From Paenibacillus xylanilyticus (lineage in GTDB: Bacteria > Bacillota > Bacilli > Paenibacillales > Paenibacillaceae), in assembly GCF_009664365.1 (NCBI RefSeq), contig NZ_CP044310.1, positions 3,421,001 to 3,485,000 on the forward strand: a stretch of DNA of 64,000 bases. Reading direction: 5' to 3'. Below the pieces are notes generated by a model that made no database searches, had not been told where the DNA came from, and saw only the letters and a list, made by a program, of their open reading frames with translations. Below are positions 28,268-36,756 of the stretch, piece after piece. How positions within the stretch are numbered: the first letter of the stretch is position 1; the number at the start of each line of letters is the position of its first letter. A program made the position numbers and the translations under genes.

Positions 28268-28591
28268 TTAATGCGCTGGACGAAACGGTTTCAGGAGTCG
28301 AATCCCTTCCTCAATGGATCCCTCCATCAGTTCTAAGAGCTGGGGTACCAGTTCCCTCATCCGCGGGGCGCTCAGGTGTCGATCGAGGGCTTCCCGGTTT
28401 TCCCAGCGCTCGTAGATGATGAATGTACCAGGCTGGCCTTCTACCTCGTGAGCCTCATAGTCAATGTTTCCCTGGTCATTGCGTGACGGGGTGACAGCTG
28501 CAGTCATAAACGCCTTCATTTCTGCTTCTCTCCCTGTCTTGGCTCTAGCCTCCCATAGTACAGTTACGTAACGGTTGTTTGTATCGTTCAT
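28268..28591 (-). CDS. Antibiotic biosynthesis monooxygenase (ABM) domain protein
   Basis: 107 residues with the ferredoxin-like ABM fold pattern: VTVLWEARAKTGREAEM, a central DYEAHEVEGQPGTFIIYERW strand and HLSAPRM. This is the YgiN/quinol-monooxygenase-like group. AGGAGG stands at correct distance from ATG 28591. It follows the stump of an FAD monooxygenase and an SDR, which suggests an aromatic or quinone oxidation locus that has partly decayed. Substrate unknown. Confidence 0.88.
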   Translation of the reverse strand: MNDTNNRYVTVLWEARAKTGREAEMKAFMTAAVTPSRNDQGNIDYEAHEVEGQPGTFIIYERWENREALDRHLSAPRMRELVPQLLELMEGSIEEGIRLLKPFRPAH

Positions 28592-28602
28592 GCTAATTCC
28601 TC

Positions 28603-28719
28603 CTAATTTATAAATAGAATCGTCACTGCATACCCAGAAAGGGATAACGCTAGCCTCATCATTAGACCACCTAAAGATCCACCTACAACAATGGCATGTT
28701 CAAACGGTTGTTGCGACAT
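28603..28719 (-). pseudogene. N-terminal stump of an FAD-dependent monooxygenase
   Basis: A 38-codon frame with its own GGGAG starts at ATG 28719, 14 bases after the SDR stop. It reads as the first dinucleotide-binding unit of a flavin monooxygenase (HAIVVGGSLGGLMM, then ALSLSGYAVTIL). It then stops where such proteins continue with the Glu-Arg end of beta strand 2. The rest, normally around 350 residues or more, is gone, and the next gene's ribosome site follows directly. An internal deletion is the simplest explanation. Confidence 0.65.
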
Positions 28720-28733
28720 CAGTCATACTCCCG

Positions 28734-29585
28734 TTACTGCAGCTTCATCTGGCTGCGGAGCATCCGGTCGAGAAGTTTATCCGGGAGAATACGAACCAGT
28801 CGGGTCAGCAGTGCCGAATCTCGGCCAGCCGTATAGCGGGTGCGCGGGTTACTTGCGTGGATGGCTCGTGAAACCACTTCTGCCACTTTCTGAGGAGGAA
28901 TACCGCTCGTAGCCCATGATTCAGCCTGTGCTTTCACGGCGTCAAAAAGACGATCATGGCGTCTGTGCTGATCGGGCGTCATCAACTTGGACAGCCGATC
29001 GGCTGTCGTAACCCCTTTCTCCGACAGGCTGGTGCTGACACCGCCCGGAGTAATCATGATAACTTTGAGTCCGAACGAGGACATCTCTCTGCGGAGGCTG
29101 TCATTGATCGCTTCCATCGCGTACTTTGCAGCTGAATAAATTCCGAAACCGGGCATGGAGATTTTGCCGCCAACGGATCCGATATTAACTACGCGTCCGC
29201 CGCTCTTCAGCAAGGCAGGAGTAAGCGCCTGAATAACCGCAACCTGCCCAATCACGCTGACTTCGATCTGACGACGAAATTCATCCAGCGGAACCATCTC
29301 AAGAGGTGCATTAACGGCAATGCCGGCATTGTTGACCACGGCGCGCAGCGGGCGTCCAAGTGGATCTTGCTCCACTCGTTCGGCCAGCGCCCTTAGTGTG
29401 TCGCTAGCGGTAATATCGAGAATCACCGGTTCGATATTGTTTTGTTTGATTTTGTCGGCATCTTCCTGACGGCGAACCCCAGCTAAAACGTGAAATCCTT
29501 CAGCGGCGAGCTGCTCCGCGGTAGCCCTGCCGATTCCACTTGAAGTACCTGTGACGACAACCATGTCTTGAGTTTTATATGGCAT
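28734..29585 (-). CDS. SDR family NAD(P)-dependent oxidoreductase
   Basis: 283 residues. Cofactor loop TGTSSGIG (about 12-19), NNAG near 88, catalytic Ser in NIGSVGG and Tyr-Lys in YSAAK are all present. A longer C-terminal region than in classical SDRs carries many basic residues. ATG has GGGAGG upstream. The promoter region carries three palindromic operators for the TetR regulator transcribed just upstream. Substrate unknown. Confidence 0.92.
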   Translation of the reverse strand: MPYKTQDMVVVTGTSSGIGRATAEQLAAEGFHVLAGVRRQEDADKIKQNNIEPVILDITASDTLRALAERVEQDPLGRPLRAVVNNAGIAVNAPLEMVPLDEFRRQIEVSVIGQVAVIQALTPALLKSGGRVVNIGSVGGKISMPGFGIYSAAKYAMEAINDSLRREMSSFGLKVIMITPGGVSTSLSEKGVTTADRLSKLMTPDQHRRHDRLFDAVKAQAESWATSGIPPQKVAEVVSRAIHASNPRTRYTAGRDSALLTRLVRILPDKLLDRMLRSQMKLQ

Positions 29586-29621
29586 TGTAAACCTCCCGAG
29601 TTTGTTAGTTTTGAATCACTG

Positions 29622-29683
29622 TATAGCACTGTTATACGGTCATTATAGCACCGCTATATAGAACTGTCTATAGCAGTGCTATA
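29622..29683 (-). promoter_or_regulatory. SDR promoter with three TetR-type operators
   Basis: Minus-strand TAGACA (29670-29665) and TATAAT (29647-29642) are 17 bases apart. Three 15-base palindromes of the form TATAGCxxxGxTATA occupy 29622-29636, 29644-29658 and 29669-29683. The middle one overlaps the -10, another lies just downstream and the third covers the -35 end. Binding would block RNA polymerase. Confidence 0.8.
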
Positions 29684-29810
29684 CATTTTTTTCGTATTGT
29701 ATTCCTCCTGCTGCCTGAACATCATTAATGACAAGCGCAGCGTGATATACTTTGACGCTCACGTCGTACCGTAGCGTGAGGAATGAGCTCATCGAATCCC
29801 TTTGAAAATA

Positions 29811-29846
29811 AAAAAAAGATCGCCATCCTGCTTGAATAGGCGATCT
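29811..29846 (-). terminator. Intrinsic terminator (second of two after the TetR gene)
   Basis: Eight-base arms (29818-29825 and 29839-29846), followed on the minus strand by seven T. It separates the TetR transcript from the SDR promoter. Confidence 0.7.
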
Positions 29847-29894
29847 CTCTTATGTGTTACCATTTGTAGTTCTTCATCTGTACCATGAAACAAA

Positions 29895-29922
29895 ACAAAG
29901 CCCACATAGGTAGGGGCTTTGT
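29895..29922 (-). terminator. Hairpin directly after the TetR gene
   Basis: Nine-base perfect arms (29895-29903 and 29914-29922) about 30 bases past the TetR stop, with a modest T-rich tail on the minus strand. Confidence 0.6.
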
Positions 29923-29951
29923 CTGGAGTCTCCAGCTCTTTTATCGATCCC

Positions 29952-30527
29952 TCATTTTGAAGGAGAATCCGGCATTGGGATCAAGATAATCTGCATCACG
30001 CTTTCTCGAATGAGATCAACGACGTCGGGCTGGGGTGGGGGTGCCTTGCGAATTTGGGACGTCACATACAGCCAAGAGGCCGTATTGGCAGAAGCCCAAA
30101 CCAGATCTGCCGCAGCTTCGGCTGAAACAGCTAATTTTCCTGCGGCAGCAACTCTTTGAACATTTTGCACAAGTGCTTGGTACGACTGATCTGCCGCCTC
30201 GATGTGGGCGCCCTCAAGCAGCCGCCCCATCATTGCCGCATATATCCGAGGACGGGCTGCCGCGAAGCGGACATAGTCATCCCACCCCTGACGAAGCGCC
30301 ATCTCTGGAATAGGGGACTCCACTGCGGCAATTTTGCTTTCGAATAACTGTTTGAACGCTTCCACTATAGCTGCACTCAGGAGTCCATCGGCATTACCGA
30401 AATGATGGTAGAGTGTAGGAGCCGTAACCTGCGCGATCGAAGTGACAGCTCGTGTCGAAAATTGGGCTCCGCCCTCTTCTTCCAGTACCTTAAGAGCAGC
30501 TGCTAATATTTTGTCATATGTGTTCAT
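29952..30527 (-). CDS. TetR/AcrR family regulator
   Basis: 191 residues from ATG 30527, which has AGAGGTT upstream; the longer frame from 30569 would read through the promoter. The N-terminal helix-turn-helix is clear (TRAVTSIAQVTAPTLYHHFGNADGL), followed by an all-helical ligand domain. Its own promoter contains the same 15-base palindrome as the SDR gene, so it very likely represses itself and the SDR. Ligand unknown. Confidence 0.92.
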   Translation of the reverse strand: MNTYDKILAAALKVLEEEGGAQFSTRAVTSIAQVTAPTLYHHFGNADGLLSAAIVEAFKQLFESKIAAVESPIPEMALRQGWDDYVRFAAARPRIYAAMMGRLLEGAHIEAADQSYQALVQNVQRVAAAGKLAVSAEAAADLVWASANTASWLYVTSQIRKAPPPQPDVVDLIRESVMQIILIPMPDSPSK

Positions 30528-30534
30528 AACCTCT

Positions 30535-30563
30535 ATTATAGCAGTGCTATATAGGTATGTCCA
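30535..30563 (-). promoter_or_regulatory. TetR promoter with autoregulatory operator
   Basis: Minus-strand TGGACA (30563-30558) and TATAAT (30540-30535) have a 17-base spacer. The palindrome TATAGCAGTGCTATA (30537-30551) covers the -10 and spacer. It is identical to the site at 29669-29683. Confidence 0.8.
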
Positions 30564-30652
30564 TGACAAGGCTGTACCGTATGACCATGATCATCCTGTA
30601 TGAGATCACAACATGGTGAAACCCTGCCTCTTTTCGTTTTAATCGGTTCTAT

Positions 30653-31831
30653 TTATCCAAAAGTAGGTGCAGGTAATTCATCAATTTTCAAACGTAGTAA
30701 ACTATACGGTTTTTTTCGCAAGTCTTTGCCATAATGAAATCTTGCCTGTCTATGTAATTGGTTCACAATTACATATAAGTATTGATCCGGACCAATTGAA
30801 AACGTATCTGGCCATAAAATTCGGGGATCATGGGCGATGGTTTCCATAATTCCATTCGGCAATATCTTTCGAATACTATCGTTTTCATAATCTCCAGCAT
30901 ACACGTTTCCTTTTGCGTCCGTGATCATCCCATCCGATGCACCCTTCTCTCCCCAATAGTGCACAAGATCACTTAACTTGAAATCCGGTATCGTTCTGTC
31001 TCTTAATGATTCTGTTGAGATCGAGTATAGCTGGCGACTGGTTAATGGACAATAGAATAACGTTTTTCCATCAGGGGAAATGGCTATACCATCAGAGGCC
31101 AACCGAAAGGGAGATGTCGAACCATCTGGGTTTCGATTCATCAAAATTTTACCTTCCACTTTCGGTACAAAATACGGATCGGGTGAGGTTGAGCTTGCTC
31201 CATGCAACCGTCTATACGCATTTCCGTTTTCTAAATTTACGACGATAATAGCACCTGGACCATTGGAAGAAGAATCCGTTATATAGGCGTAACCTGCGTT
31301 ACCTACTCGAAAGTCAAATCGGACATCATTCAGATACGTTGTCGGCAGGACCACATCATCTGCAAATGTATATACTTTTGTTATTGTATTTGTTTCTAAA
31401 TCTACCGCGACTAGTTTTGCCCCTCCTATAATGGGTTCAGAAAAATTTGGTGCAGCCGTGTCCAGTACCCACAAGGTTCCCCTTCCATCAGCAACAACAC
31501 TTTGCACACTGATGAAGGACATTGCGAGATTCAAGGGGTTGATCAAATTCGTTTCTGCATTAGGATAAGGCTGCAGCTGACCCTCAACAATTTCCGCTAC
31601 CGTAAATTTAACGTCATCTCCCCATTTCGGAAAGCAAATAAAGATACGCCCGGTTTCGGATACACTAACGCCTGTAGGCATAGCCCCGTAAAACGAATGA
31701 ACGAGTTCTAACTTACCAAAATATTCTTCCATAGGTAACATAGGCAGTATGATGTCCTCCTCAAACATAGTTGGATAGATATTACCTATAATTATGTTCA
31801 AGACGTTTTCTAATGCCTGGCCGTTAATCAT
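30653..31831 (-). CDS. Beta-propeller protein of the yellow/major royal jelly (SMP-30-like) group
   Basis: 392 residues without a clear signal peptide. Repeated blade-like segments are visible (GVSVSETGRIFICFPKWGDD, ADGRGTLWVLDTAAP, DGIAISPDGKTLFYCPL, TDAKGNVYAGDYEND). This pattern fits the MRJP/yellow family with its WVLDTG-type motif, related to SMP-30 lactonases. The start is uncertain: ATG 31831 or one of the ATGs near 31770. Single gene; the enzymatic role of bacterial members is poorly known. Confidence 0.8.
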   Translation of the reverse strand: MINGQALENVLNIIIGNIYPTMFEEDIILPMLPMEEYFGKLELVHSFYGAMPTGVSVSETGRIFICFPKWGDDVKFTVAEIVEGQLQPYPNAETNLINPLNLAMSFISVQSVVADGRGTLWVLDTAAPNFSEPIIGGAKLVAVDLETNTITKVYTFADDVVLPTTYLNDVRFDFRVGNAGYAYITDSSSNGPGAIIVVNLENGNAYRRLHGASSTSPDPYFVPKVEGKILMNRNPDGSTSPFRLASDGIAISPDGKTLFYCPLTSRQLYSISTESLRDRTIPDFKLSDLVHYWGEKGASDGMITDAKGNVYAGDYENDSIRKILPNGIMETIAHDPRILWPDTFSIGPDQYLYVIVNQLHRQARFHYGKDLRKKPYSLLRLKIDELPAPTFG

Positions 31832-31877
31832 TCTTTTTCATCCGTAATTTTGAAATGGTCTGAACCATCTAAAATAC

Positions 31878-31901
31878 AAAAAACTTCGGCGTAAGCCGAA
31901 G
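31878..31901 (-). terminator. Intrinsic terminator downstream of the small coiled-coil gene
   Basis: Seven-base arms (31884-31890 and 31895-31901) with a four-base loop, then six T on the minus strand. Located 144 bases past the stop at 32045. Confidence 0.8.
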
Positions 31902-32044
31902 CATGTTGACCGTAACTATATATGTTCTAGGAAAATTGCTTCCTCCGATCGTCAACGCAGGGTAAATCCCCATGCAGAGAGTATCGGAGAAAAACTCGGA
32001 AAAGAAGGAAAATCTCTGCCAATATTATCAGTACTAGGACCGTT

Positions 32045-32323
32045 TTATTGTTGGTCCGGCAGACGTAATGCATTTGCGGAAGTTTGCGCTTGATCTAAAA
32101 ATTCATCTGCTCGGGTCAATTGCTGCCGGGCTTTTTCCAACGCTTGTGAATTGGTTGCATTAGATTCATTTAACGAGCTTATTGCCTGATTTAGAGCCGT
32201 CTGCACCTCAGAAACTGCATTAGATGCATGCTGCTCCAGTGTATTTCCACTCGAGTTAAGGGCACCTTCTGCCGGTTTTCTTGCATTTTCGGTGGCTAGA
32301 TCAATTTTGTTTTTATTGGGCAC
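32045..32323 (-). CDS. Small hydrophilic coiled-coil protein of unknown function
   Basis: 92 residues, no membrane segment, rich in Ala, Asn, Gln and Ser. Heptad-like stretches (VSEVQTALNQAISSLNES, LEKARQQLTRADEFLDQA) predict a helical coiled coil. GTG start with a very strong GGAGGAGG seven bases upstream. It lies next to, and divergent from, the CotF-type spore coat cluster, so a sporulation role is possible. I do not recognise a family. Confidence 0.7.
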   Translation of the reverse strand: MPNKNKIDLATENARKPAEGALNSSGNTLEQHASNAVSEVQTALNQAISSLNESNATNSQALEKARQQLTRADEFLDQAQTSANALRLPDQQ

Positions 32324-32501
32324 AGTGAGTCCTCCTCCCTATTTCAAAATCATTTAAAACAGAAATAAGTATCGGATTAAGATTTTGATTATATTCCTGC
32401 AATGGTATGGGAATATTCGGATCTTCCTCTTCCGCAATCCATTTTAGTATAAGTTCCGATTCGTTGGAAAATCTAACGTTAATGAAAAAGGAGGTGATCA
32501 T
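32313..32501 (-). CDS. Possible small ORF, 62 codons
   Basis: The frame overlaps the start of the coiled-coil gene by 11 bases and fills the gap to the divergent coat cluster. Its middle has protein-like composition (LILKWIAEEEDPNIPIPL). However, its start sits on the ribosome binding site of the plus-strand coat gene, it has a poor ribosome site of its own, and the gap must hold two promoters. Listed as possible only. Confidence 0.25.
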   Translation of the reverse strand: MITSFFINVRFSNESELILKWIAEEEDPNIPIPLQEYNQNLNPILISVLNDFEIGRRTHCAQ

Positions 32502-32507
32502 TTCTCC

Positions 32508-32750
32508 ATGAACAACCCAACACTAGCGCCGCACGAATCGATGGAACTGCATGAAGCTTTAAACTTTAAAACGCTATGCATCGCTAAGTCAAAACTGATG
32601 CAAGGCCTCGTCTTTGACCAAGAGCTAAAAGCTTTAATGCAAAAAGACGTCACTCAGTCCATACAACAGATCGCCGAGCTGCAAGCCATTTACGCGAGAG
32701 CTCCTTTCCAAGCGCCTGTTCCGAGTAGTCCGACACCTATAACACATTAA
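32508..32750 (+). CDS. yraG: Spore coat-associated small protein, YraG-like
   Basis: 80 residues, hydrophilic helical ([37 protein letters not shown]) with a Pro-rich tail. Start ATG with AAGGAGGTGATC upstream. First gene of a five-gene plus-strand operon whose order and sizes match yraG-yraF-adhB-yraE-yraD of Bacillus subtilis. The same helical pattern recurs in the fourth gene. Assigned by resemblance and context. Confidence 0.8.
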   Translation: MNNPTLAPHESMELHEALNFKTLCIAKSKLMQGLVFDQELKALMQKDVTQSIQQIAELQAIYARAPFQAPVPSSPTPITH

Positions 32751-32761
32751 GGGGAGCTCAA

Positions 32762-33148
32762 ATGAATACCGATTATTTAGACCCGATTAACTCATTAAAT
32801 ATGCCGGAAATGGCAGATATGACTTTTGCCATGGACTTCCTTATTCGTGCCAAGGAAGGTGTGCGTAATTTGTCCATCGCTCTGACGGAAACGGCTTCAC
32901 CAGATGTAAGAGCCCTGCTGCACACTCAGCTTAAACAAGGGATTGCAATGCACCAGGAAATCTCGGAGCTCATGATTCGCAAAAAGTGGTTCCATCCTTA
33001 CGAGCTGAATGAACAGTACCAACTCGACCAGCTATCCGCGAATAATACGGTAATGATCGGGCAGATGAATCTGTTCCCGGGAGATACGTCGCGTAAAGGG
33101 ATGTTTGATCGGACCCCAGATGAACATATTGGAGGACATAAAGCATGA
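32762..33148 (+). CDS. yraF: Spore coat protein, CotF family (YraF-like)
   Basis: 128 residues with the CotF/ferritin-like four-helix pattern ([40 protein letters not shown]) and the [10 protein letters not shown] motif before the tail. GGGGAG precedes ATG. Its stop overlaps the adhB start as ATGA, so the two are translationally coupled. Confidence 0.9.
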   Translation: MNTDYLDPINSLNMPEMADMTFAMDFLIRAKEGVRNLSIALTETASPDVRALLHTQLKQGIAMHQEISELMIRKKWFHPYELNEQYQLDQLSANNTVMIGQMNLFPGDTSRKGMFDRTPDEHIGGHKA

Positions 33149-34281
33149 AGGCGGTAACGTATCAAGGGGTTAAAAATGTCGTGGTCAAAGAGGTTCCGGA
33201 TGCGAAGATTGAGAAACCGGACGATATGATCGTAAAGATCACCAGTACCGCCATTTGCGGTTCTGACCTTCATCTTATTCACGGGATGATCCCTAACCTT
33301 CAGGAGAACTATGTCATCGGACATGAGCCGATGGGGATCGTAGAAGAAGTAGGCCCTGGCGTGACAAACCTGAAAAAAGGCGACCGTGTAATCATCCCGT
33401 TCAACATCGCATGTGGAGAATGCTTTTATTGTAAAAATCAGCTGGAAAGCCAATGTGACAATTCCAACGAGAACGGAGATATGGGCGCATATTTCGGCTA
33501 CTCGGGAACGACCGGCGGGTATTCTGGCGGGCAAGCCGAGTATTTACGGGTTCCGTTTGCCAATTTCACCCACTTCAAAATTCCAGAGAGCTGCGAACAA
33601 CCGGACGAAAAGCTAAGCTTGATCGCTGATGCCATGACCACGGCATTCTGGAGCGTAGATAATGCCGGCGTAAAAAATGGAGATACGGTCATCGTTCTCG
33701 GATGCGGCCCAGTTGGACTCTTGGCCCAGAAATTCTGCTGGCTGAAAGGAGCAAAGCGGGTCATAGCCGTTGACTATGTCGATTACCGCTTGCAGCATGC
33801 GAAGCGAACGAACAACGTCGAAATCGTAAACTTCGAACAAGATCAGAACATTGGCAATACGCTCAAGGAAATGACCAAAGGCGGCGCCGATGTTGTCATT
33901 GATGCAGTAGGTATGGACGGCAAGATGAGTGATCTTGAATATTTAGCCAGCGGTTTGAAACTGCAAGGCGGCACCATGAGCGCATTTATTATTGCTTCAC
34001 AGGCTGTCCGCAAAGGCGGCACCATCCAAGTCACTGGGGTATATGGTGGTCGTTATAACGGCTTCCCGCTCGGTGACATCATGCAGAGAAATGTGAATAT
34101 CCGTTCTGGACAAGCTCCAGTTATTCACTATATGCCGTATATGTACGAGTTGGTTACGTCTGGCAAAGTGGACCCCGGCGACATTGTTACGCATGTCATT
34201 CCGCTCAGCGATGCCAAGCGGGGCTATGAAGTGTTCGATACAAAAACGGACAATTGTATTAAAGTCATCTTAAAGCCTTAA
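33145..34281 (+). CDS. adhB: Zinc-dependent alcohol dehydrogenase, AdhB-like
   Basis: 378 residues, MDR superfamily. Catalytic zinc ligands are visible in ICGSDLH and GHEP (Cys and His-Glu). A structural zinc loop with four Cys follows ([15 protein letters not shown]). The Rossmann motif [11 protein letters not shown] precedes a C-terminal half typical of glutathione-independent formaldehyde/alcohol dehydrogenases. It sits between two CotF-type pairs exactly as adhB does in B. subtilis, suggesting a sporulation-linked enzyme. GGAGG lies upstream. Confidence 0.92.
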   Translation: MKAVTYQGVKNVVVKEVPDAKIEKPDDMIVKITSTAICGSDLHLIHGMIPNLQENYVIGHEPMGIVEEVGPGVTNLKKGDRVIIPFNIACGECFYCKNQLESQCDNSNENGDMGAYFGYSGTTGGYSGGQAEYLRVPFANFTHFKIPESCEQPDEKLSLIADAMTTAFWSVDNAGVKNGDTVIVLGCGPVGLLAQKFCWLKGAKRVIAVDYVDYRLQHAKRTNNVEIVNFEQDQNIGNTLKEMTKGGADVVIDAVGMDGKMSDLEYLASGLKLQGGTMSAFIIASQAVRKGGTIQVTGVYGGRYNGFPLGDIMQRNVNIRSGQAPVIHYMPYMYELVTSGKVDPGDIVTHVIPLSDAKRGYEVFDTKTDNCIKVILKP

Positions 34282-34312
34282 ATATGGATAGATACTTGGG
34301 AGGATAATCCGA

Positions 34313-34513
34313 ATGAATTCCAAATACGCATTGCATGAGGTGCTTGAGGTACATGAAATAGCTGCATTCAAGACGGTTTGCTTAACGAAATCCCAGACCA
34401 TGCAAGCTCTGGTAACCGATCCGGAACTCATGCAAATTTTGCAACAAGATGTGACACTATCACAACAGCAGCTTCAGGAACTCAGTGAAGTGCTGTCCAA
34501 AGCGACTGTATAG
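34313..34513 (+). CDS. yraE: Spore coat-associated small protein, YraE-like
   Basis: 66 residues, paralogous to the first gene of the operon (YALHEVLEVHEIAAFKTVCL, LMQILQQDVTLSQQQLQEL). GGGAGG stands before ATG. Fourth gene of the coat operon. Confidence 0.82.
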   Translation: MNSKYALHEVLEVHEIAAFKTVCLTKSQTMQALVTDPELMQILQQDVTLSQQQLQELSEVLSKATV

Positions 34514-34524
34514 GAGATAAAAAA

Positions 34525-34821
34525 ATGAACCCAATATTAGAACACATGTCAGGCCTTCATACGCTTACTGATGACGTGATCGCAATGGATTTGTTGATAA
34601 ACGCCAAGAGCGGAGTCAGAAATTACGCCATGGCTGTGACCGAATGTGCCACCCCCGAAATCAAGCAAATTTTGATGAAACAGCTCGATGAAGCGATAGT
34701 CTCTCACGAAAAGATATCAAATTACATGGTACAGCAAGGCTTATACCACCCTTACCATATTCCAGAGCAAATTCAGCTTGATCTGCAAAACATTCAAACG
34801 GCGATGAACATTCCGTCCTGA
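34525..34821 (+). CDS. yraD: Spore coat protein, CotF family (YraD-like)
   Basis: 98 residues, paralogous to the second gene of the operon (MDLLINAKSGVRNYAMAVTE, MVQQGLYHPYHIPEQ). AGGAG lies before ATG, with a gap of 11 bases after the previous gene. Last gene of the operon; a hairpin follows. Confidence 0.9.
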   Translation: MNPILEHMSGLHTLTDDVIAMDLLINAKSGVRNYAMAVTECATPEIKQILMKQLDEAIVSHEKISNYMVQQGLYHPYHIPEQIQLDLQNIQTAMNIPS

Positions 34822-34884
34822 CACCGTTTAACCAATGCCGGAGACTTCTGAGTGCATAGTGTACTGTGTCCATAATCCAGCAAT

Positions 34885-34917
34885 GAAACAAGGGCGGATA
34901 CACTCCGCCCTTGTTTC
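34885..34917. terminator. Terminator hairpin between the coat operon and the ABC-F gene
   Basis: Perfect 14-base arms (34885-34898 and 34904-34917) with a five-base loop, between two convergent genes. T run weak on both sides. Confidence 0.65.
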
Positions 34918-35016
34918 TGCTGCGTCACGATACAAAACTTAAACAAGCGTTTCGTTTCTTTTTCTTCGCCAGTTTTTCTTTGATATTCCTCGCGATTCTA
35001 ACGGGCACATTCCATT

Positions 35017-36756
35017 TTAAAGTAACTTAATTACCTTTTCTAACTCATCCACCAATACTTTGGCAAGTTCAAAATTAGTCTCTTTTAAAGCCAATTCTAT
35101 TTTCATTTCAACTGATTTTTTCTGTTGTTCAGTTTCTAAATAATCTTTATCAAAATGACTAGCATAAATCATCTGTCTAAATTCCTGCATACTCATTTTG
35201 CTAATTGTTTTATCATTAATGATTAAAACATAATCCATACCATTTACAACAGAATAAAAATCATGAGAAATCATGAGAATCGCACCTTTATAGTCTTCAA
35301 TAGCTTTTTCCAGTGCAATTTGTGAGTAAGTGTCTAGATGGCTTGTCGGTTCATCAAGAAGCAACACGCCCGCTTGACTGCCAGAAACCTTAGCCAGTTG
35401 AAGCATGTTTTTTTCTCCACCAGATAATGATTCAATCTTTTGATCAAGGATTTCTCCTTCAAATCCATAATCTATAAGATGCAATCTAATCTCATCATAC
35501 GTTTTAAACCCAGCATCTATGAAATCATGTAGGATGGTATTCGAATCTTTTAGCATTTCACCTTGAAGCTGAGATAAATAAGCCACATTCACATCATCAT
35601 TTATTTCAATGGAAGCCTGATTGTTTTTATAGATTTCACGGAGTAAAGTGGTTTTCCCGGTACCATTCGGACCGATCAGGGCTACTTTATCTGTTGATTT
35701 GATCTCGAAATTCACATTTTCCAAGAGCAGCTCGTCAAAGGAAACGCTATAATTATTGACTTTCACGACAACAGTGTCTTCGATTTCCTTATCGATACCA
35801 AAACGGATATTTGGCTGCTTAATATCGACAAATGGCTCTTTTATTCGACGTGCTTCCAATCTCTCTTGAAACTTGACTCTGGCTTTTAACGCTCTGCCTC
35901 TGGAGGCTTCCGAATTATACGTGGCGATCTCTCTGAGATTGTCGATGATATGATCGTATCTCTCGATCTCTTCAGCTTCAGCAACCGCGATTTCTTGCAG
36001 CTCGATCTTAGTCTGAAGCAGCGAGAAGTTGTACTCGATATATCGCCCGTCAAACTCTTGGATCTCCGTGTTTTCAAGGTGAATAATTTTGTTGAAACAA
36101 TGATTCAGTAGATAACGGTTGTGTGTAACAACCAGCAGCATTCCCTTGTGGGAATTTATTAATTTTTTAAGTGAATTTAGGTTTTCAAAGTCCAAAAATA
36201 CATCGGGTTCATCCATAATCAATAAGTCTGGACGATTGAGCATTTCCTTCATCACTTGAATAAGTTTAAATTCCCCACCACTCACGTCGGATATATTGAG
36301 ATCTTTGAGTTTCATGAGGTTGGCCAGGTTTAGCTGCTTATTAATGGTGTTTTCGAAATTGTCCCCATCCATCGCTTCGAATGCATCCAAAGCCAATTGA
36401 ACCTTCTCCATCAGCGAATCCATGTCAGACGTGGTAGACATCTCCGCATACAGAGCTGTGATTTCATCCTGTATCTTAATAAATTCTTCGCCGATATATT
36501 CAAATACGGTTGTTTCTTTCGTTTTGTCGACTTGCGGGAACTGACTGACATACCCTATTTTGCATTCCGGGTCTATCTCTAACTTGCCCTCGAACAAATA
36601 TCTTTCCGGATCTATCAGTATATCGACGAGTGTACTTTTCCCACTGCCACTTGTTCCTATAAAAGCACAATGCTGTGCCTCTTCTAACGTAAATGAAATG
36701 TTGTTATATAGTTCTTTTTGCGGAAATGAGAAGGATAAGTTTTCAACTTTTATCAT
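35017..36756 (-). CDS. ABC-F family ATPase
   Basis: 579 residues with two nucleotide-binding domains and no membrane segment, the ABC-F layout of ribosome-associated ATPases, some of which give antibiotic resistance. Domain 1 has Walker A GTSGSGKST, a non-canonical signature VSGGE and Walker B LLIMDEPD. Domain 2 has GPNGTGKTT, LSGGE and LLLDEPTSHLD. The interdomain linker is charged and helical (about 235-320). Domain 1 has DEPDVFLD where DEPTNHLD is usual. AAAGGT stands before ATG. Resistance or translational role cannot be decided. Confidence 0.9.
   Translation of the reverse strand: MIKVENLSFSFPQKELYNNISFTLEEAQHCAFIGTSGSGKSTLVDILIDPERYLFEGKLEIDPECKIGYVSQFPQVDKTKETTVFEYIGEEFIKIQDEITALYAEMSTTSDMDSLMEKVQLALDAFEAMDGDNFENTINKQLNLANLMKLKDLNISDVSGGEFKLIQVMKEMLNRPDLLIMDEPDVFLDFENLNSLKKLINSHKGMLLVVTHNRYLLNHCFNKIIHLENTEIQEFDGRYIEYNFSLLQTKIELQEIAVAEAEEIERYDHIIDNLREIATYNSEASRGRALKARVKFQERLEARRIKEPFVDIKQPNIRFGIDKEIEDTVVVKVNNYSVSFDELLLENVNFEIKSTDKVALIGPNGTGKTTLLREIYKNNQASIEINDDVNVAYLSQLQGEMLKDSNTILHDFIDAGFKTYDEIRLHLIDYGFEGEILDQKIESLSGGEKNMLQLAKVSGSQAGVLLLDEPTSHLDTYSQIALEKAIEDYKGAILMISHDFYSVVNGMDYVLIINDKTISKMSMQEFRQMIYASHFDKDYLETEQQKKSVEMKIELALKETNFELAKVLVDELEKVIKLL

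Noticed and set aside
28691..28912. Plus-strand ORF of 73 codons
   Set aside because: Antisense to the end of the SDR gene and to the FAD monooxygenase stump, both of which have family motifs.
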